From contig NZ_JAMBAQ010000001.1 in the NCBI RefSeq assembly GCF_023336735.1, positions 1 through 64,000 of the forward strand: a stretch of 64,000 bases of DNA, written 5' to 3'. Of this stretch, positions 1 through 10,499 are shown piece after piece. Both the position numbers and the translations under genes were made by a program. The stretch's first letter is position 1, and each line of letters begins with the position of its first letter. The notes beneath the pieces were generated by a model. It saw only the letters and a program-made list of their open reading frames with translations, was not told the origin of the DNA and did not search any database. This DNA comes from Moraxella oculi (GTDB lineage Bacteria; Pseudomonadota; Gammaproteobacteria; Pseudomonadales; Moraxellaceae).

Positions 1-31
1 CCGGTATTCTGACCAACTGAACTACCGCTGC
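1..31 (-). tRNA. tRNA-Asp, 5' part only (cut by window edge)
   Basis: Read on the minus strand this is the acceptor 5' strand (GCAGCGG), the D stem-loop (GTTCAG...) and the first half of the anticodon arm (ATACCGG). The series matches the bacterial tRNA-Asp(GUC) pattern. The anticodon itself lies outside the window, so the isotype is inferred from the 5' half. It sits 5 bases downstream of tRNA-Val and is presumably on the same transcript. Confidence 0.75.
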
Positions 32-36
32 GAACA

Positions 37-112
37 TGGTGGGCGGTAACGGATTCGAACCGCTGACCCTCTGCTTGTAAGGCAGACGCTCTACCAACTG
101 AGCTAACCGCCC
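37..112 (-). tRNA. tRNA-Val (anticodon UAC)
   Basis: The minus strand folds as a complete 76-nt cloverleaf. It has a GGGCGGT acceptor, a D arm, an anticodon stem TCTGC/GCAGA around loop CTTACAA (anticodon TAC), a T arm with GGTTCGAATCC, and an encoded 3' CCA. It is the first gene of a Val-Asp tRNA operon driven by the strong promoter at 185-212. Confidence 0.96.
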
Positions 113-184
113 ATGTTCTTTTAACTTTCAAACCAGCTAAATTAAATTCTAATTTAGTTGCTGTGTTCGTTCGTTGTGGTGCGT

Positions 185-212
185 ATTATATAGAGTTTTT
201 ATCTCATGTCAA
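185..212 (-). promoter_or_regulatory. Strong sigma-70 promoter of the tRNA-Val/Asp operon
   Basis: On the minus strand there is a perfect TTGACA (212-207), a 16-bp spacer and a perfect TATAAT (190-185). A T8A7 tract (on the plus strand) lies just upstream at about 216-230 and looks like an UP element. Nearly the same layout occurs upstream of tRNA-Asn at 22965-23010. Confidence 0.88.
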
Positions 213-382
213 ACATTTTTTTTAAAAAAATATGAAATATTTTATAACTCATTGATTTTCATAATTATTTCATGATCATTTTTTAATGATGTTTTTAAGC
301 TGTGTGTATGATTTTATCACACTCACTTTGTTAAGATGGTGAAGTGTGTGTTCTTTGGTGTGGCCATGTGAGTGTCCTCAAT

Positions 383-808
383 TCATCGTGCTTGAAAATC
401 AAGGGCGATTGAATTGATGCAGTATCTAAGACCTGTGTCCGTGATGTGATTGTCATCAAATACATGACCTAAATGCCCGCCGCAATTACTACAAGTTACC
501 TCAATGCGTCGCATGCCATGTGATAAATCCAGCGACCTGCTTAGGGCGGTGGGAGTCTTGGCACGATCAAAGCTTGGCCAACCACAACCTGAGTGAAATT
601 TGTGCATGCTATCAAACAATACGGCATGACAGCCTTGACAACGGTAGATGCCATCGGCATCGCTGTCGGTGTGAATCCCAGTGAAAGGGGGTTCGGTACC
701 CTTTTGACGCAGCACATGGTACACCTCTGGGCTTAATCGAGCCTGCCAGTCCGCCTCGCTCATTTGGCAGATGGCTTCTTTGCTTAGTGTTGGTTTTGGT
801 GTTGGCAT
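383..808 (-). CDS. msrB: Peptide-methionine (R)-S-oxide reductase MsrB
   Basis: MsrB reduces the R epimer of methionine sulfoxide in proteins and so repairs oxidative damage in the cytoplasm. The 141-aa protein has the single SelR domain. Two CxxC pairs (CQGC and CSNC) bind the structural zinc, GWPSF lies in the substrate pocket, and the RYCINS motif near the C-terminus carries the catalytic Cys (about residue 130). The start has a Shine-Dalgarno (AAGGA) seven bases upstream. The gene is monocistronic and divergent from alaA. No MsrA domain is fused. Confidence 0.95.
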   Translation of the reverse strand: MPTPKPTLSKEAICQMSEADWQARLSPEVYHVLRQKGTEPPFTGIHTDSDADGIYRCQGCHAVLFDSMHKFHSGCGWPSFDRAKTPTALSRSLDLSHGMRRIEVTCSNCGGHLGHVFDDNHITDTGLRYCINSIALDFQAR

Positions 809-1263
809 GATGATCCTTGATGGATTTGATGAATAAGAGGAGTAAATAACTAAATGGTCATGATGAATGCTAAATACAAGGGGTTTTGAAAAATGGCGGT
901 TTTTTTATGATGTCAATGCATATCTTTTGACTGTTGCCATGCTTTTGTGTTTTGATTTGATTGGAAATGGCTTGCAAATTTTATGTGATTTGCCTAAAAT
1001 TTGCCCATTTTTTTAATGACTGCTGGCTGTTGTTATGCGGTGCTTTACCATTGTGGTTGATACATCGGTAGTTGCATCAGTGATTAAGCTTTTGTTCATC
1101 AACTCACTAAAAATCTTAACAGAGGGTTTGTGTGAACAAGTCGTAAAATACCAACTGTTAAGAATGCGACTGGGCAATGCTTGAATAAATTAAGTGCCAA
1201 AAGCCAGTAAATCAATTAAAATCAACAAAAAATTGATGCGTGATAGACCTATGGGTAAAGCAA
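809..1263. other. Intergenic region between msrB and alaA
   Basis: This 455-bp stretch holds no convincing gene. It separates divergent msrB and alaA, so it must contain both promoters, but I see no near-consensus sigma-70 box. The notable content is a pair of interleaved perfect inverted repeats: TTGTTCA/TGAACAA (1092-1098 and 1133-1139) and TCTTAACAG/CTGTTAAGA (1114-1122 and 1155-1163). Confidence 0.6.
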
Positions 1264-2520
1264 ATGAATCATTTAGACAAACAAACTGCTAAAATTTTAA
1301 AAAAATCTACCAAGCTTGATAAAGTGTGCTACGACATCCGTGGCAGTCTGCTGCAGACCGCCAATCGCATGGAGGCAGAAGGGCAACGCATCATCAAGCT
1401 GAATATCGGCAATCCTGAACCATTTGGCCTGCTGCCGCCTGATGAAATTGTTAAAGATGTGGCGATGAATCTGTGCAATGCTTCTGGCTATTCTGACTCT
1501 CGGGGTATTTTTGCCGCTCGTAAGTCAATTTTACAATACTATCAGTCTAAGGGCTTGTTATCAGCTACTGATGTGAGCGATGTGTTCATTGGCAATGGTG
1601 TCAGTGAGCTTATTGTCATGGTCATGCAAGCACTGCTGGATGAAGGAGATGAAGTGCTGATTCCCATGCCTGATTATCCACTTTGGACAGCTGCGGCGAA
1701 TTTGGCAGGTGGCAGAGCTGTACATTATCGCTGTGTGGAAGAAATGGACTGGCAGCCTGATTTGGCAGACATTGAAAGTAAAATCACTGCACGAACCAAA
1801 GGTATTGTTGTCATCAATCCAAATAATCCAACAGGAGCATTGTATTCGGATGCTGTCTTAAAACGCATTGCTGATTTGGCGGATGCTTATGGGCTTGTCA
1901 TCATGGCTGATGAGATTTATGATCGCATCTTGTATGATGGGGCAAGCCACACGCCAATGTGCACCATCACTGACAGATCGCTGATTTTGACTTTTAGTGG
2001 TCTTTCCAAATCGCATCGTATTACAGGCTATCGTTCTGGTTGGCTGATGATTTCTGGCAAAAAAGACCATGCCAGTGATTTTATAGAAGGATTAGGCATG
2101 TTGGCAAGCATGCGTCTTTGTGCGAATGTGCCAGCTCAATACGCCATTCAAACTGCAATGGGCGGCTATCAATCCATGCAAGCACTGACCGCACCGCAAG
2201 GCAGATTGTGTAAACAACGAGATTTGGCAGTGTCTCGCTTAAATGCCATCAAGGGCATTAGTTGTACTGTGCCACAAGGGGCGTTTTATTGCTTTGCTAA
2301 GATTGATCGTGATATTTACCCAATCGATGATGACATGCAGTTCATGATGGACCTGCTCATTCAAGAAAAAGTGCTGATGGTTCAAGGCACAGGCTTTAAC
2401 TGGGATAAACCTGACCATTTTCGCCTTGTGTTTTTGCCAAACCTTGTTGATTTGGAAGATGCGATGGATCGGCTGGACAGATTTTTTGCCAATCAGCGTA
2501 AAAAATTTGGTACTGTATGA
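1264..2520 (+). CDS. alaA: Alanine aminotransferase AlaA (PLP-dependent, fold type I)
   Basis: Transfers the amino group from glutamate to pyruvate to make alanine in the cytosol. The protein closely follows E. coli AlaA (YfbQ): an N-terminal KLDKVCYDIRG, then LNIGNPEPFG, NGVSELIVMVMQALL, INPNNPTGA, ADEIYDRILYD and the PLP lysine in FSGLSKSHR (Lys249). The frame extends upstream to a GTG at 1240, but the ATG at 1264 fits family length better (418 aa); neither has a strong ribosome-binding site. The gene stands alone. Confidence 0.9.
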   Translation: MNHLDKQTAKILKKSTKLDKVCYDIRGSLLQTANRMEAEGQRIIKLNIGNPEPFGLLPPDEIVKDVAMNLCNASGYSDSRGIFAARKSILQYYQSKGLLSATDVSDVFIGNGVSELIVMVMQALLDEGDEVLIPMPDYPLWTAAANLAGGRAVHYRCVEEMDWQPDLADIESKITARTKGIVVINPNNPTGALYSDAVLKRIADLADAYGLVIMADEIYDRILYDGASHTPMCTITDRSLILTFSGLSKSHRITGYRSGWLMISGKKDHASDFIEGLGMLASMRLCANVPAQYAIQTAMGGYQSMQALTAPQGRLCKQRDLAVSRLNAIKGISCTVPQGAFYCFAKIDRDIYPIDDDMQFMMDLLIQEKVLMVQGTGFNWDKPDHFRLVFLPNLVDLEDAMDRLDRFFANQRKKFGTV

Positions 2521-2719
2521 TTGGGGCTTTTGGGCATTCGTGCTTACCAATCAGCATTGATCCTATGATGATTGTTTTGGGCGTTGTACACCACCGTAAT
2601 TTTTCATGCTTTTTATGTGAGTGATGCGATCGAATGGTCATTCCGTCAGCATTTGCGTGCTTCATGATGCGATAAGATGAATTTTTAATGAAAATAAGAT
2701 ACAATGGCAATTTTCGTTG

Positions 2720-3748
2720 ATGAGTGTGAGTATGGTAGATAGAGTGTTGCAGTCAGTGGGCGGTGAAATGGTGGTGAATACTGCCCAAGAGTTAAAGCAA
2801 GTTGCCCAATCAGGCAAGGAAGTTGCCAAAGATATAGCAAATGCTACTGTTGACGGATTGGAAGATGGTACCAATCAAGCTTTGCAGTTTTTGGGCGTGC
2901 CGATTGACATTACTGATTTGCTCCATAACAGTGTGGCAATTACCATTAACTTGATTTTGGCATTACTCATCTTTTTTGTGGGAAAGTGGGTTGGCAAGCG
3001 TATTTTGGAGCTGGTGAATCATGCGTTACAAAAAACACATCTTGACCAAACGGTACTTAATTTCCTAAACAATCTGCTGTATGGGTTAATGCTTGTAACA
3101 GTAACCTTAGCAGCACTCAATAAGCTGGGTGTGAATACGAACTCATTCGTAGCGGTGCTTGGTGCGGTGGCAGTTGCCATTGGTATGGCATTAAAAGACC
3201 AATTATCCAATTTGGCTGCTGGCGTGATGATTGTGATTTTCCGTCCTTTTGGACGAGGTGATTATGTTGAGGTGGGTGGGCATGTAGGTACGGTGCTTGA
3301 CATCACATTGGTCAATACGCGCATTAAAACGCCAGCCAATCATGAAGTCATCATTCCTAATGGCGACATCATGACCAGTTCTAGTACGAACTTTTCATCT
3401 CTGCCTACTCGTCGTGTTGATGTCGTGGTGGGTATTGGTTACCATAGTGATATCAAAAAAGCACGCGAAGTGATGCTGATGATTGCTGATGCACATGATC
3501 TTATTTTAAAAGAACCCAAGCCTTTGGTGCGTGTGACAGCTTTGTCCGACAGCTCGGTGGACATGACTTTGTATGTCTGGGCGCAGAATGAGGATTGGTT
3601 TGGCGTGCAGTGCGATTTGTTGGAACGCATCAAATATGCGTTTGATGATCATGGGGTAGACATTCCTTTCCCCAATCGCACGCTGCATCTAGAGGGTCTT
3701 GATGAATTGAGTGAATTACTAAAAGAGCGCAGAAATATTGTTAAATAA
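2720..3748 (+). CDS. Small-conductance mechanosensitive channel, MscS family (first of two)
   Basis: An inner-membrane channel that opens under membrane tension and releases solutes during osmotic downshock. The 342-aa protein has an amphipathic N-terminus and three hydrophobic segments at about residues 65-165. The third carries the Gly/Ala-rich pore helix (AVLGAVAVAIGMALKDQLSN), followed by the beta domain (RPFGRGDYVEVGG) and a C-terminal alpha-beta domain ending FPNRTLHLEG. This is the small E. coli MscS architecture. The start may be the ATG at 2720 or at 2732. A second family member lies at 61664. Confidence 0.88.
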   Translation: MSVSMVDRVLQSVGGEMVVNTAQELKQVAQSGKEVAKDIANATVDGLEDGTNQALQFLGVPIDITDLLHNSVAITINLILALLIFFVGKWVGKRILELVNHALQKTHLDQTVLNFLNNLLYGLMLVTVTLAALNKLGVNTNSFVAVLGAVAVAIGMALKDQLSNLAAGVMIVIFRPFGRGDYVEVGGHVGTVLDITLVNTRIKTPANHEVIIPNGDIMTSSSTNFSSLPTRRVDVVVGIGYHSDIKKAREVMLMIADAHDLILKEPKPLVRVTALSDSSVDMTLYVWAQNEDWFGVQCDLLERIKYAFDDHGVDIPFPNRTLHLEGLDELSELLKERRNIVK

Positions 3749-3750
3749 TT

Positions 3751-3779
3751 AAAAAGCCTCAATCATTGAGGCTTTTTTG
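3751..3779. terminator. Bidirectional rho-independent terminator between mscS and sthA
   Basis: The hairpin AAGCCTC-AATCATT-GAGGCTT is flanked by an A run on the left and a T run on the right, so it can end transcription from both convergent genes. It fills the gap between the two stop codons. Confidence 0.88.
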
Positions 3780-3783
3780 TCAT

Positions 3784-5364
3784 CTAAAAGATGCGGTTTA
3801 GACCGTTTAATGCCGCCACACGATACGCTTCTGCCATCGTAGGGTAATTGAAAGTGGTGGCGATGAAATACTCTAATGTATGACCACATTTCATCACTGC
3901 CTGACCAATATGAATGATTTCAGAGGAGTGATTGCCATAGCAGTGGATGCCAAGAATTTCCAAAGTCTCTCGGTGGAAAAGAATTTTAAGAAATCCAGAA
4001 CGCTCACCGATGATTTGTGCACGCGCCAAGTGTTTGAAAAATGCTTGACCAACTTCATAAGGGATTTGCTCTCGTGTCAAATCCTCCTCAGTTGCACCAA
4101 TGCTAGAAATTTCTGGGATGGTATAAATGCCTGTCGGTACGCTGTCGATGAATTCAGCCTGTTCATCACCAACCATAAAGCCAGCGGCATTACGACCCTG
4201 ATCGTAAGCGGCGGAAGCCAAAGATGGCCAGCCGATCACATCACCAGCAGCATAGATGTTCGGCAGGCTGGTTCGATAGGTCTTGTCTACTTCAAGCTGA
4301 CCACGGCTGTTGGCTTTTAAACCAATGGCTTCCAGGTTAAGGCTGTCGGTGTTTCCTGAACGACCATTACACCAAAGTATGGCATCTGATCTGATTTTTT
4401 TGCCACTTTTTAAATGCAATACCACGCAGTCATCATGTGTTTCTAGGCGATCAATTTCTTCATTGTTACGAATGCGTACGCCAAATTGACGAAAATCGTG
4501 TGACAGTGCATCGGAGATTTCATCATCCAAATAGCTTAGCAGCTGATCTTTATTATTAATCAAATCAACAACATAACCAAGGCCTGTAAAAATTGAGGCA
4601 TATTCACAACCAATCACACCTGCACCATAGATGATGATTTTACGAGCAACATAATCCATCTGTAAGATTTTATCTGAATCAAATACTCTAGGATGGTCAA
4701 AATCCAACAGATCGGGACGATAGGGGCGAGAGCCGACAGCGATGACTGCTTGATTAAAAGTTAAAGTTTTTTTGGTGCCATCTTCTGACGATTCTACTTG
4801 AAGAGTATGTGCATCTAAAAAACTGCCCCAGCCTTGAATGATTTCAATGCGATTGCGTTCATAAAATAAGCGATGGGTATTGACTTGGTTTAAAATGACA
4901 TTACGAGCTTTACTGAGTACTTTATTGAGTGGTACTTGTAGGTTGTCAGTAAAAGAGCTAAATAGCGGATCTCGACGCATGCCAATGATATTAAATACGG
5001 ATTGGCGTAATGCCTTACTTGGGATGGTGCCAACATGAGCACAGTTACCACCGACTTGATCTCTAGGATCGATGACGGCGACTTTTTGACCTGATTTGGC
5101 AAGCTTCATCGCCGCCGCTTCGCCTGCTGGACCAGCACCTAATACAATGGCATCATATTCATAACTGTGCTTTTTTGTCGGTTGATTGTGTGCTTCTGTG
5201 TGTAGAGCGATGCGTTGCCCATCTAATGGGCTGATTAATGCTTGATGGATGAGATCGGTATCAGCTTGCTCATAAAGCTGTGTGGGAATTTCTGTTGATG
5301 GCGTGTTTGGCTGCCCATCTGAATTGATGGCATCTGCTGTATTCGTCGTGATTTTTTTGGTCAT
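3784..5364 (-). CDS. sthA: Soluble pyridine nucleotide transhydrogenase (Si-specific)
   Basis: A flavoprotein that moves hydride between NADPH and NAD+ and balances the two pools in the cytoplasm. The core matches E. coli SthA: FAD-binding [11 protein letters not shown] near residue 75, then GTIPSKALR with the single active-site-region Cys typical of SthA, the NAD(P)-binding [14 protein letters not shown], and the C-terminal [21 protein letters not shown]. At 526 aa it is about 60 residues longer than the E. coli protein. The excess is a polar N-terminal extension before YEYDAIVLG. The start has an AAGG ribosome-binding site. Confidence 0.94.
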   Translation of the reverse strand: MTKKITTNTADAINSDGQPNTPSTEIPTQLYEQADTDLIHQALISPLDGQRIALHTEAHNQPTKKHSYEYDAIVLGAGPAGEAAAMKLAKSGQKVAVIDPRDQVGGNCAHVGTIPSKALRQSVFNIIGMRRDPLFSSFTDNLQVPLNKVLSKARNVILNQVNTHRLFYERNRIEIIQGWGSFLDAHTLQVESSEDGTKKTLTFNQAVIAVGSRPYRPDLLDFDHPRVFDSDKILQMDYVARKIIIYGAGVIGCEYASIFTGLGYVVDLINNKDQLLSYLDDEISDALSHDFRQFGVRIRNNEEIDRLETHDDCVVLHLKSGKKIRSDAILWCNGRSGNTDSLNLEAIGLKANSRGQLEVDKTYRTSLPNIYAAGDVIGWPSLASAAYDQGRNAAGFMVGDEQAEFIDSVPTGIYTIPEISSIGATEEDLTREQIPYEVGQAFFKHLARAQIIGERSGFLKILFHRETLEILGIHCYGNHSSEIIHIGQAVMKCGHTLEYFIATTFNYPTMAEAYRVAALNGLNRIF

Positions 5365-5454
5365 GGATTGGCCTTATTTCTTAATTATGAATAGATTGGC
5401 ATGAAAAGAAGTGATGTGCCTTAATCATCAAGTAGTTAAGATGTCTAAGCTTGG

Positions 5455-6336
5455 TCAAATGATGCGTCTGGTCATGCCTGTCATCTGCAAAATACGAGTA
5501 GCAATCTCCTCAACACTCATCTCTGACACATTTAAATTGGGGATTTTTTGAGTGGTGTAAATCGCTTGAATGGCGCGTTGTTCTTCTTGACATTGAGCAA
5601 GTGAGGCGTAGCGACTGCCAGCTTTACGCTCCTGGCGAATGCGTACCAAACGCTCGGTGTCAATCGTCAGACCGAATAATTTGTGATGATAGGGCTGCAA
5701 CACCTTGGGAAGGTTGCTGGTATTAAGGTCATCTTCGGTTAAGGGGTAGTTTGCAGCACGAATACCAAATTGCAGTGCCAGATATAGTGAGGTTGGTGTC
5801 TTTCCTGAGCGAGACAGTCCAACCAAGATGATGTCTGCACCGTCATAATGATTGGTGCGTGCTCCATCATCATTATCCAAGGCGTAATGCACCGCATCAA
5901 TGCGTGCCTTGTAATCTTCTGAGTCCACATCACCATGTGCCATGCCTGTGTGCGGGTTGGGGATTTCATTGATTTCTGTGGCAATGCGGTTGATAAGACC
6001 TTCATAGATATCTAGGTTGGTTGCTGTTGCCGCATTGATGATGGTGCGAATCTCATCGCTGACGATGGTGTCAAAAACCAGTGGTTTTAATCCTGATAAG
6101 CGGTGTGCGTCATTGATACGCATGACTGCTTGGTGTGCAAGCTCAATGGTATCTACATAAGGAATGACCTTGATGTCAAATTTGACATTGCCAAATTGAC
6201 TAAGTAATGAACGCCCTAGGGTTTCGGCGGTAATCGCTGTGCCATCAGAGATAAAAAACGCACTACGCAATGGTGCTGTGAGCGAATCTGATTTGTCTGA
6301 TATTTTTTGGCTCGGTGTCGGAGTATGGACATACAT
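5455..6336 (-). CDS. ppsR: Phosphoenolpyruvate synthase regulatory protein (DUF299 kinase/pyrophosphorylase)
   Basis: PpsR inactivates PEP synthase by ADP-dependent phosphorylation and reactivates it by phosphate-dependent dephosphorylation. The protein shows FFISDGTAITAETLGRSLL at the N-terminus, the P-loop-like GLSRSGKTPTSLYLA, and a KVNP/IPYVDT-type core. The frame is open to 6438, but the ATG at 6336 is preceded by an AAGGAG ribosome-binding site and gives 293 aa, close to the usual 270-280. It is divergent from its target gene ppsA, a common pairing. Confidence 0.92.
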   Translation of the reverse strand: MYVHTPTPSQKISDKSDSLTAPLRSAFFISDGTAITAETLGRSLLSQFGNVKFDIKVIPYVDTIELAHQAVMRINDAHRLSGLKPLVFDTIVSDEIRTIINAATATNLDIYEGLINRIATEINEIPNPHTGMAHGDVDSEDYKARIDAVHYALDNDDGARTNHYDGADIILVGLSRSGKTPTSLYLALQFGIRAANYPLTEDDLNTSNLPKVLQPYHHKLFGLTIDTERLVRIRQERKAGSRYASLAQCQEEQRAIQAIYTTQKIPNLNVSEMSVEEIATRILQMTGMTRRII

Positions 6337-6573
6337 GAGCTTTCTCCTTGTCCTTGCTGATGCATTAACGAAACGATGAGCATGCATCAGTATAGCATAA
6401 AAATGCCCATTTTTAAGCGATATTTGCAAATTAGCCATCTTGACACATCATTGGCAGTCGTTTGTGTCAGCAGTTCATTTAAAAATAACAGCATTTACTA
6501 GGCTTTGGTTGATGGTCGTCGCATTTAAATTCATTCATCAATAAAATATTAAGTATTTTTATAAAAAATAACA

Positions 6574-6602
6574 TTGAGTATAAGTTCATTTATCGCTATA
6601 AT
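6574..6602 (+). promoter_or_regulatory. Putative ppsA promoter
   Basis: TTGAGT (6574-6579), a 17-bp spacer and a perfect TATAAT (6597-6602) lie about 38 bases upstream of the ppsA start in the ppsR-ppsA divergent region. The surroundings are A/T rich. Confidence 0.65.
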
Positions 6603-6639
6603 TTGTCAATAATTTCATCAAATTGTAAGGGGTGGACCT

Positions 6640-9003
6640 ATGTCCCAAGTCATTGCATTTAGTCAACTTGGTAAAAACGATGTGGAAATCGTCGGTGGTA
6701 AAAACTCATCACTGGGCGAGATGATCAGTAACTTAGCTGGTGTGGGCGTGTCTGTGCCAAATGGCTTTGCCACCACTGCTGACGCTTTTAATCGTTTTTT
6801 GAGCGAAACTGGCTTGCTTGAGCAAATTAATGCCGAACTTAAAGATTTGGATGTGAACGATGTTGAAAAACTTGCCGAAGTCGGTGCTAAGGTGCGTGGT
6901 TGGGTCATCGCTCAACAGTTGCCACAAGACTTAGAAGCAGAAATTCGCAATGCCTATCACGAGCTAACAGATGGACAGGATGTTGCGGTGGCGGTGCGTT
7001 CAAGTGCGACGGCAGAGGACTTGCCTGATGCTTCTTTTGCAGGGCAACAAGAAACTTTTTTGAACATTCGTGGTATTGATAATGTGCTGATTGCCATCAA
7101 GGAGGTTTTTGCCAGTCTTTATAATGATCGTGCGATTGCTTATCGTGTCCATAAAGGCTTTGAGCATGCTGGCGTGGCATTGTCTGCTGGTGTGCAACGC
7201 ATGGTGCGTTCAGAGACTGGCACAAGTGGCGTGATGTTCACCTTAGATACCGAAAGCGGCTTTGATGAGGTGGTGTTCATCACGGCAAGCTATGGCTTAG
7301 GTGAGATGGTGGTGCAAGGAGCGGTGAATCCTGATGAGTTTTATTTATCAAAAAAACTCCTGGCAGCAGATCGCCCTGCGGTGATTCGTCGCAATCTTGG
7401 TGCTAAGCAGATTAAAATGATCTATGGTGATGAAGGTACAACCAAGCGTTCTACTAAGATTGTGGATGTGGACAAGGCTGACCGCCAACAATTTGCACTT
7501 ACTACAGATGAGCTTACTCGCTTAGCTAAGCAAGCCGTCATCATTGAAAAGCACTATGGATGCCCAATGGATATTGAATGGGCGAAAGATGGCGATACAG
7601 GAGAGCTGTTCATCGTGCAAGCTCGTCCAGAGACTGTCAAATCTCGTCAGGATAAGACCAGTGTTGAGCGTTATGTCATTCCTTCAAAAGGCGAAAAAGT
7701 ACTCTGCGAAGGTCGATCGATTGGTCGTCGTATCGGTACAGGCAAGGTGCGGATTGTCAACAGTCTCAATGAAATGAGTAAGGTGCAAGATGGCGATGTG
7801 CTTGTCTCTGACATGACAGATCCTGACTGGGAACCTGTGATGAAGCGTGCTTCTGCCATCATTACCAATCGTGGCGGTCGTACTTGCCATGCAGCAATCA
7901 TCGCACGAGAGCTTGGTGTGCCAGCCATTGTCGGTTGTGGTAATGCCACAGAAGTGCTGACAGATGGTCAAGCGGTAACGGTGTCATGTGCTGAGGGTGA
8001 TACGGGCTTTATTTATGAAGGCTTACTAAACTTTGAAGTACAAAAAAATTCAATCGCCAGCATGCCAGAGCTTGCCTTTAAAGTGATGATGAATGTTGGC
8101 AATCCTGATCGTGCTTTTGACTTTGCACAAATCCCAAATGAAGGAGTGGGTCTGGCTCGACTGGAGTTCATCATCAATCGCATGATTGGTGTGCACCCTA
8201 AGGCGTTGCTAAATATCGACAGTCTGCCACAAGAGACTCGCCTACAAATATTTGAGCGTATGGCAGGTTATAATTCTCCTGTGGAATTTTATGTCAATAA
8301 ACTCATTGAAGGCATTTCAACCCTTGCTGTGGCATTTGACGATAAGCCTGTCATTGTGCGTATGAGTGATTTTAAATCTAATGAATACGCCAATCTCATC
8401 GGTGGTAAGCTTTATGAACCACATGAGGAAAACCCAATGCTTGGTTTCCGTGGAGCCAGCCGCTATATTTCAGAAAATTTCCGTGATTGCTTTGAGCTTG
8501 AATGCTGTGCATTGAAATATGTGCGTGAAGAGATGGGCTTGACAAATGTCAAAATCATGATTCCATTCGTACGCACCACCACAGAAGCTGCACAAGTCAT
8601 TGAACTTCTTGAAAAAAATGGCTTGAAGCGTGGTCAAAATGGTCTTGAAATCATCATGATGTGTGAGTTGCCAACCAATGCCTTGCTTGCTGATGACTTT
8701 TTAGCCTATTTTGATGGTTTTTCCATTGGTTCAAATGATTTGACGCAGCTGACCTTGGGGCTTGATCGTGATAGTGGCATCATCTCACACTTGTTTGATG
8801 AGCGAGATGCGGCGGTCAAAAAATTGCTTAGCATGGCGATTGATGCTTGTCGTAAGCAGGGTAAGTATGTGGGCATCTGTGGTCAAGGGCCTTCAGATCA
8901 CCCAGATCTTGCTCGCTGGTTGATGGAGCAGGGCATCAGCTCAGTATCACTAAATCCAGATACAGTGCTGGATACTTGGTTGTTTTTAGGGCAGAATAAA
9001 TAG
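6640..9003 (+). CDS. ppsA: Phosphoenolpyruvate synthase
   Basis: Makes PEP from pyruvate and ATP, with AMP and phosphate as co-products, as the first step of gluconeogenesis from three-carbon compounds. The 787-aa protein has three parts. An N-terminal ATP-binding domain carries [15 protein letters not shown] at about residue 117. A central swivelling domain has the phospho-accepting His in [14 protein letters not shown] (about His417). A C-terminal TIM-barrel PEP/pyruvate domain has [17 protein letters not shown] and the catalytic Cys in [12 protein letters not shown] (about Cys747). The start has an AAGGGG ribosome-binding site. Confidence 0.97.
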   Translation: MSQVIAFSQLGKNDVEIVGGKNSSLGEMISNLAGVGVSVPNGFATTADAFNRFLSETGLLEQINAELKDLDVNDVEKLAEVGAKVRGWVIAQQLPQDLEAEIRNAYHELTDGQDVAVAVRSSATAEDLPDASFAGQQETFLNIRGIDNVLIAIKEVFASLYNDRAIAYRVHKGFEHAGVALSAGVQRMVRSETGTSGVMFTLDTESGFDEVVFITASYGLGEMVVQGAVNPDEFYLSKKLLAADRPAVIRRNLGAKQIKMIYGDEGTTKRSTKIVDVDKADRQQFALTTDELTRLAKQAVIIEKHYGCPMDIEWAKDGDTGELFIVQARPETVKSRQDKTSVERYVIPSKGEKVLCEGRSIGRRIGTGKVRIVNSLNEMSKVQDGDVLVSDMTDPDWEPVMKRASAIITNRGGRTCHAAIIARELGVPAIVGCGNATEVLTDGQAVTVSCAEGDTGFIYEGLLNFEVQKNSIASMPELAFKVMMNVGNPDRAFDFAQIPNEGVGLARLEFIINRMIGVHPKALLNIDSLPQETRLQIFERMAGYNSPVEFYVNKLIEGISTLAVAFDDKPVIVRMSDFKSNEYANLIGGKLYEPHEENPMLGFRGASRYISENFRDCFELECCALKYVREEMGLTNVKIMIPFVRTTTEAAQVIELLEKNGLKRGQNGLEIIMMCELPTNALLADDFLAYFDGFSIGSNDLTQLTLGLDRDSGIISHLFDERDAAVKKLLSMAIDACRKQGKYVGICGQGPSDHPDLARWLMEQGISSVSLNPDTVLDTWLFLGQNK

Positions 9004-9020
9004 TTCAGGCTTTACTAACT

Positions 9021-9071
9021 TCCTGCAAATCCTATTTTCTACTAACTCAATAGGATTTGCAGGATTTTTTT
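9021..9071 (+). terminator. Rho-independent terminator of ppsA
   Basis: A perfect 16-bp inverted repeat (9021-9036 and 9049-9064) with a 12-base loop is followed directly by a T run (9066-9071). Confidence 0.93.
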
Positions 9072-9299
9072 ATGCAATAACTAATCAATTTGACGATAAA
9101 AATTAAAAAACTGGAATTTGTCATTAATCATGATGTCAAAATTCTTATTGCTTTTTTATTTTATCAGGGACTTTGTTAAAAATTGGGCTTGGGTAAGCAT
9201 AATTTTAATTTGATCTCATCTGATGAATGATGATCTCTCATTAGTATTGGTTGAACTTTCTAGTAACAGCATCTCATTTGTTTTAAACAAGAGTTTTTT

Positions 9300-10499
9300 A
9301 TGATTAAAGAAATTTTTTTTGCTAACCCAAATGTAAAGCGGTATGCTTTTTTTATGCTCTTTTTTCAGATGGGTATGGCAATATCACTGGCTTCTATGCC
9401 AATTTATTTTAAAAATGAAAACGCCATCTCCGCCTACGGAATGGCATATTCGGTTATGGCGGTAACAGGGGTGTTTTCTTTTGTTTATGGAATGTTTGTA
9501 GATAAAATTGGTTTTGCCAAAGCCTTGTTATTTGCTTTATTATTATACGCCCTTGCTTTATCTATGCGGGTATTTACGCACCCAGTCATTGCGGTTATGA
9601 CGGCAATAATCGCAGGTGTTGGTGCATCTACTGCCATTCTCGCCAATCGCTCTTGGGTTCTACAAATTTCTGAAGACAGTACCCAGAATACCACCAAATT
9701 AACCGCAATGCGTTCTATGATTGTCAATATTGCTATGTTGGTTGGGACGGGTCTTGTATCGTTGGCGGTGTATGTATTTGGTTCTATTTATTTTTGGTTA
9801 TTGTTAATGGCAGGCGGTTTTGTTTTTATGTCAAGTGTGTTTGCCTATCAGAATATTAAGTTCGATAAATTGAAAAAGGTAGCAATTAAGCCCAAAGAAA
9901 AAATATCCATAAAAAATATTTTAACCTTATCTACTATTTTGTTTATTTTATCTAATTTTGTTGTTGGTTTTTATGTTGGTTTATTTAAGCCTTACTTGAT
10001 TTTGATGTTTGTGGAGTATGGTGTTTCCGAATCTAAGTCGGTATTTATTTATCTGATGACGACCGTTATGTCTATTTTGGTAAATATGCTATTATTGAAA
10101 TATAATAACAAATTTAAAAATATGCCTTTTATTGGATTTTTTGTTGCAATGATAGGCTATATTTTGTCTTTTTTGCTAATGTCTTTTGGCTTGTATTATG
10201 GTTTGGCTCTTTGGGTGCTGGTGTTAGCAACTTTGGCGAGAAGTGCATTTACTGGATTATCTTCATCTTTTGAAGAAGTATTAGAATATGAATTTCTTGA
10301 TAAAGCAACTTTGGCGATGGCTTTGGGTTTTACCCAAACTGCTTTTTTGGCAGGAGATGCTGTTGGTTCATTGGTTACAAGTTTATGGATTGTACCAAAA
10401 AATATAGCAGATTATGCCCAGATTTGTTTATATTGTGCAGTATTGGCAGCTGTTCATATGGCGATTATTTTTTTGTTAAAGTTATTGATAAAAAGATAG
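9300..10499 (+). CDS. Major facilitator superfamily transporter, substrate unknown
   Basis: A 399-aa protein made almost wholly of hydrophobic helices (about 11-12 predicted by eye) with short charged loops. One such loop is YGMFVDKIGF between helices 2 and 3, where MFS proteins carry their signature, and there is a basic mid-loop (KPKEKISIKN). I cannot assign a substrate. The gene is alone between a strong terminator and an empty stretch. It is richer in A and T, with more TTT/TTA/AAA codons than its neighbours, which suggests later acquisition. The ribosome-binding site is weak. Confidence 0.8.
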   Translation: MIKEIFFANPNVKRYAFFMLFFQMGMAISLASMPIYFKNENAISAYGMAYSVMAVTGVFSFVYGMFVDKIGFAKALLFALLLYALALSMRVFTHPVIAVMTAIIAGVGASTAILANRSWVLQISEDSTQNTTKLTAMRSMIVNIAMLVGTGLVSLAVYVFGSIYFWLLLMAGGFVFMSSVFAYQNIKFDKLKKVAIKPKEKISIKNILTLSTILFILSNFVVGFYVGLFKPYLILMFVEYGVSESKSVFIYLMTTVMSILVNMLLLKYNNKFKNMPFIGFFVAMIGYILSFLLMSFGLYYGLALWVLVLATLARSAFTGLSSSFEEVLEYEFLDKATLAMALGFTQTAFLAGDAVGSLVTSLWIVPKNIADYAQICLYCAVLAAVHMAIIFLLKLLIKR

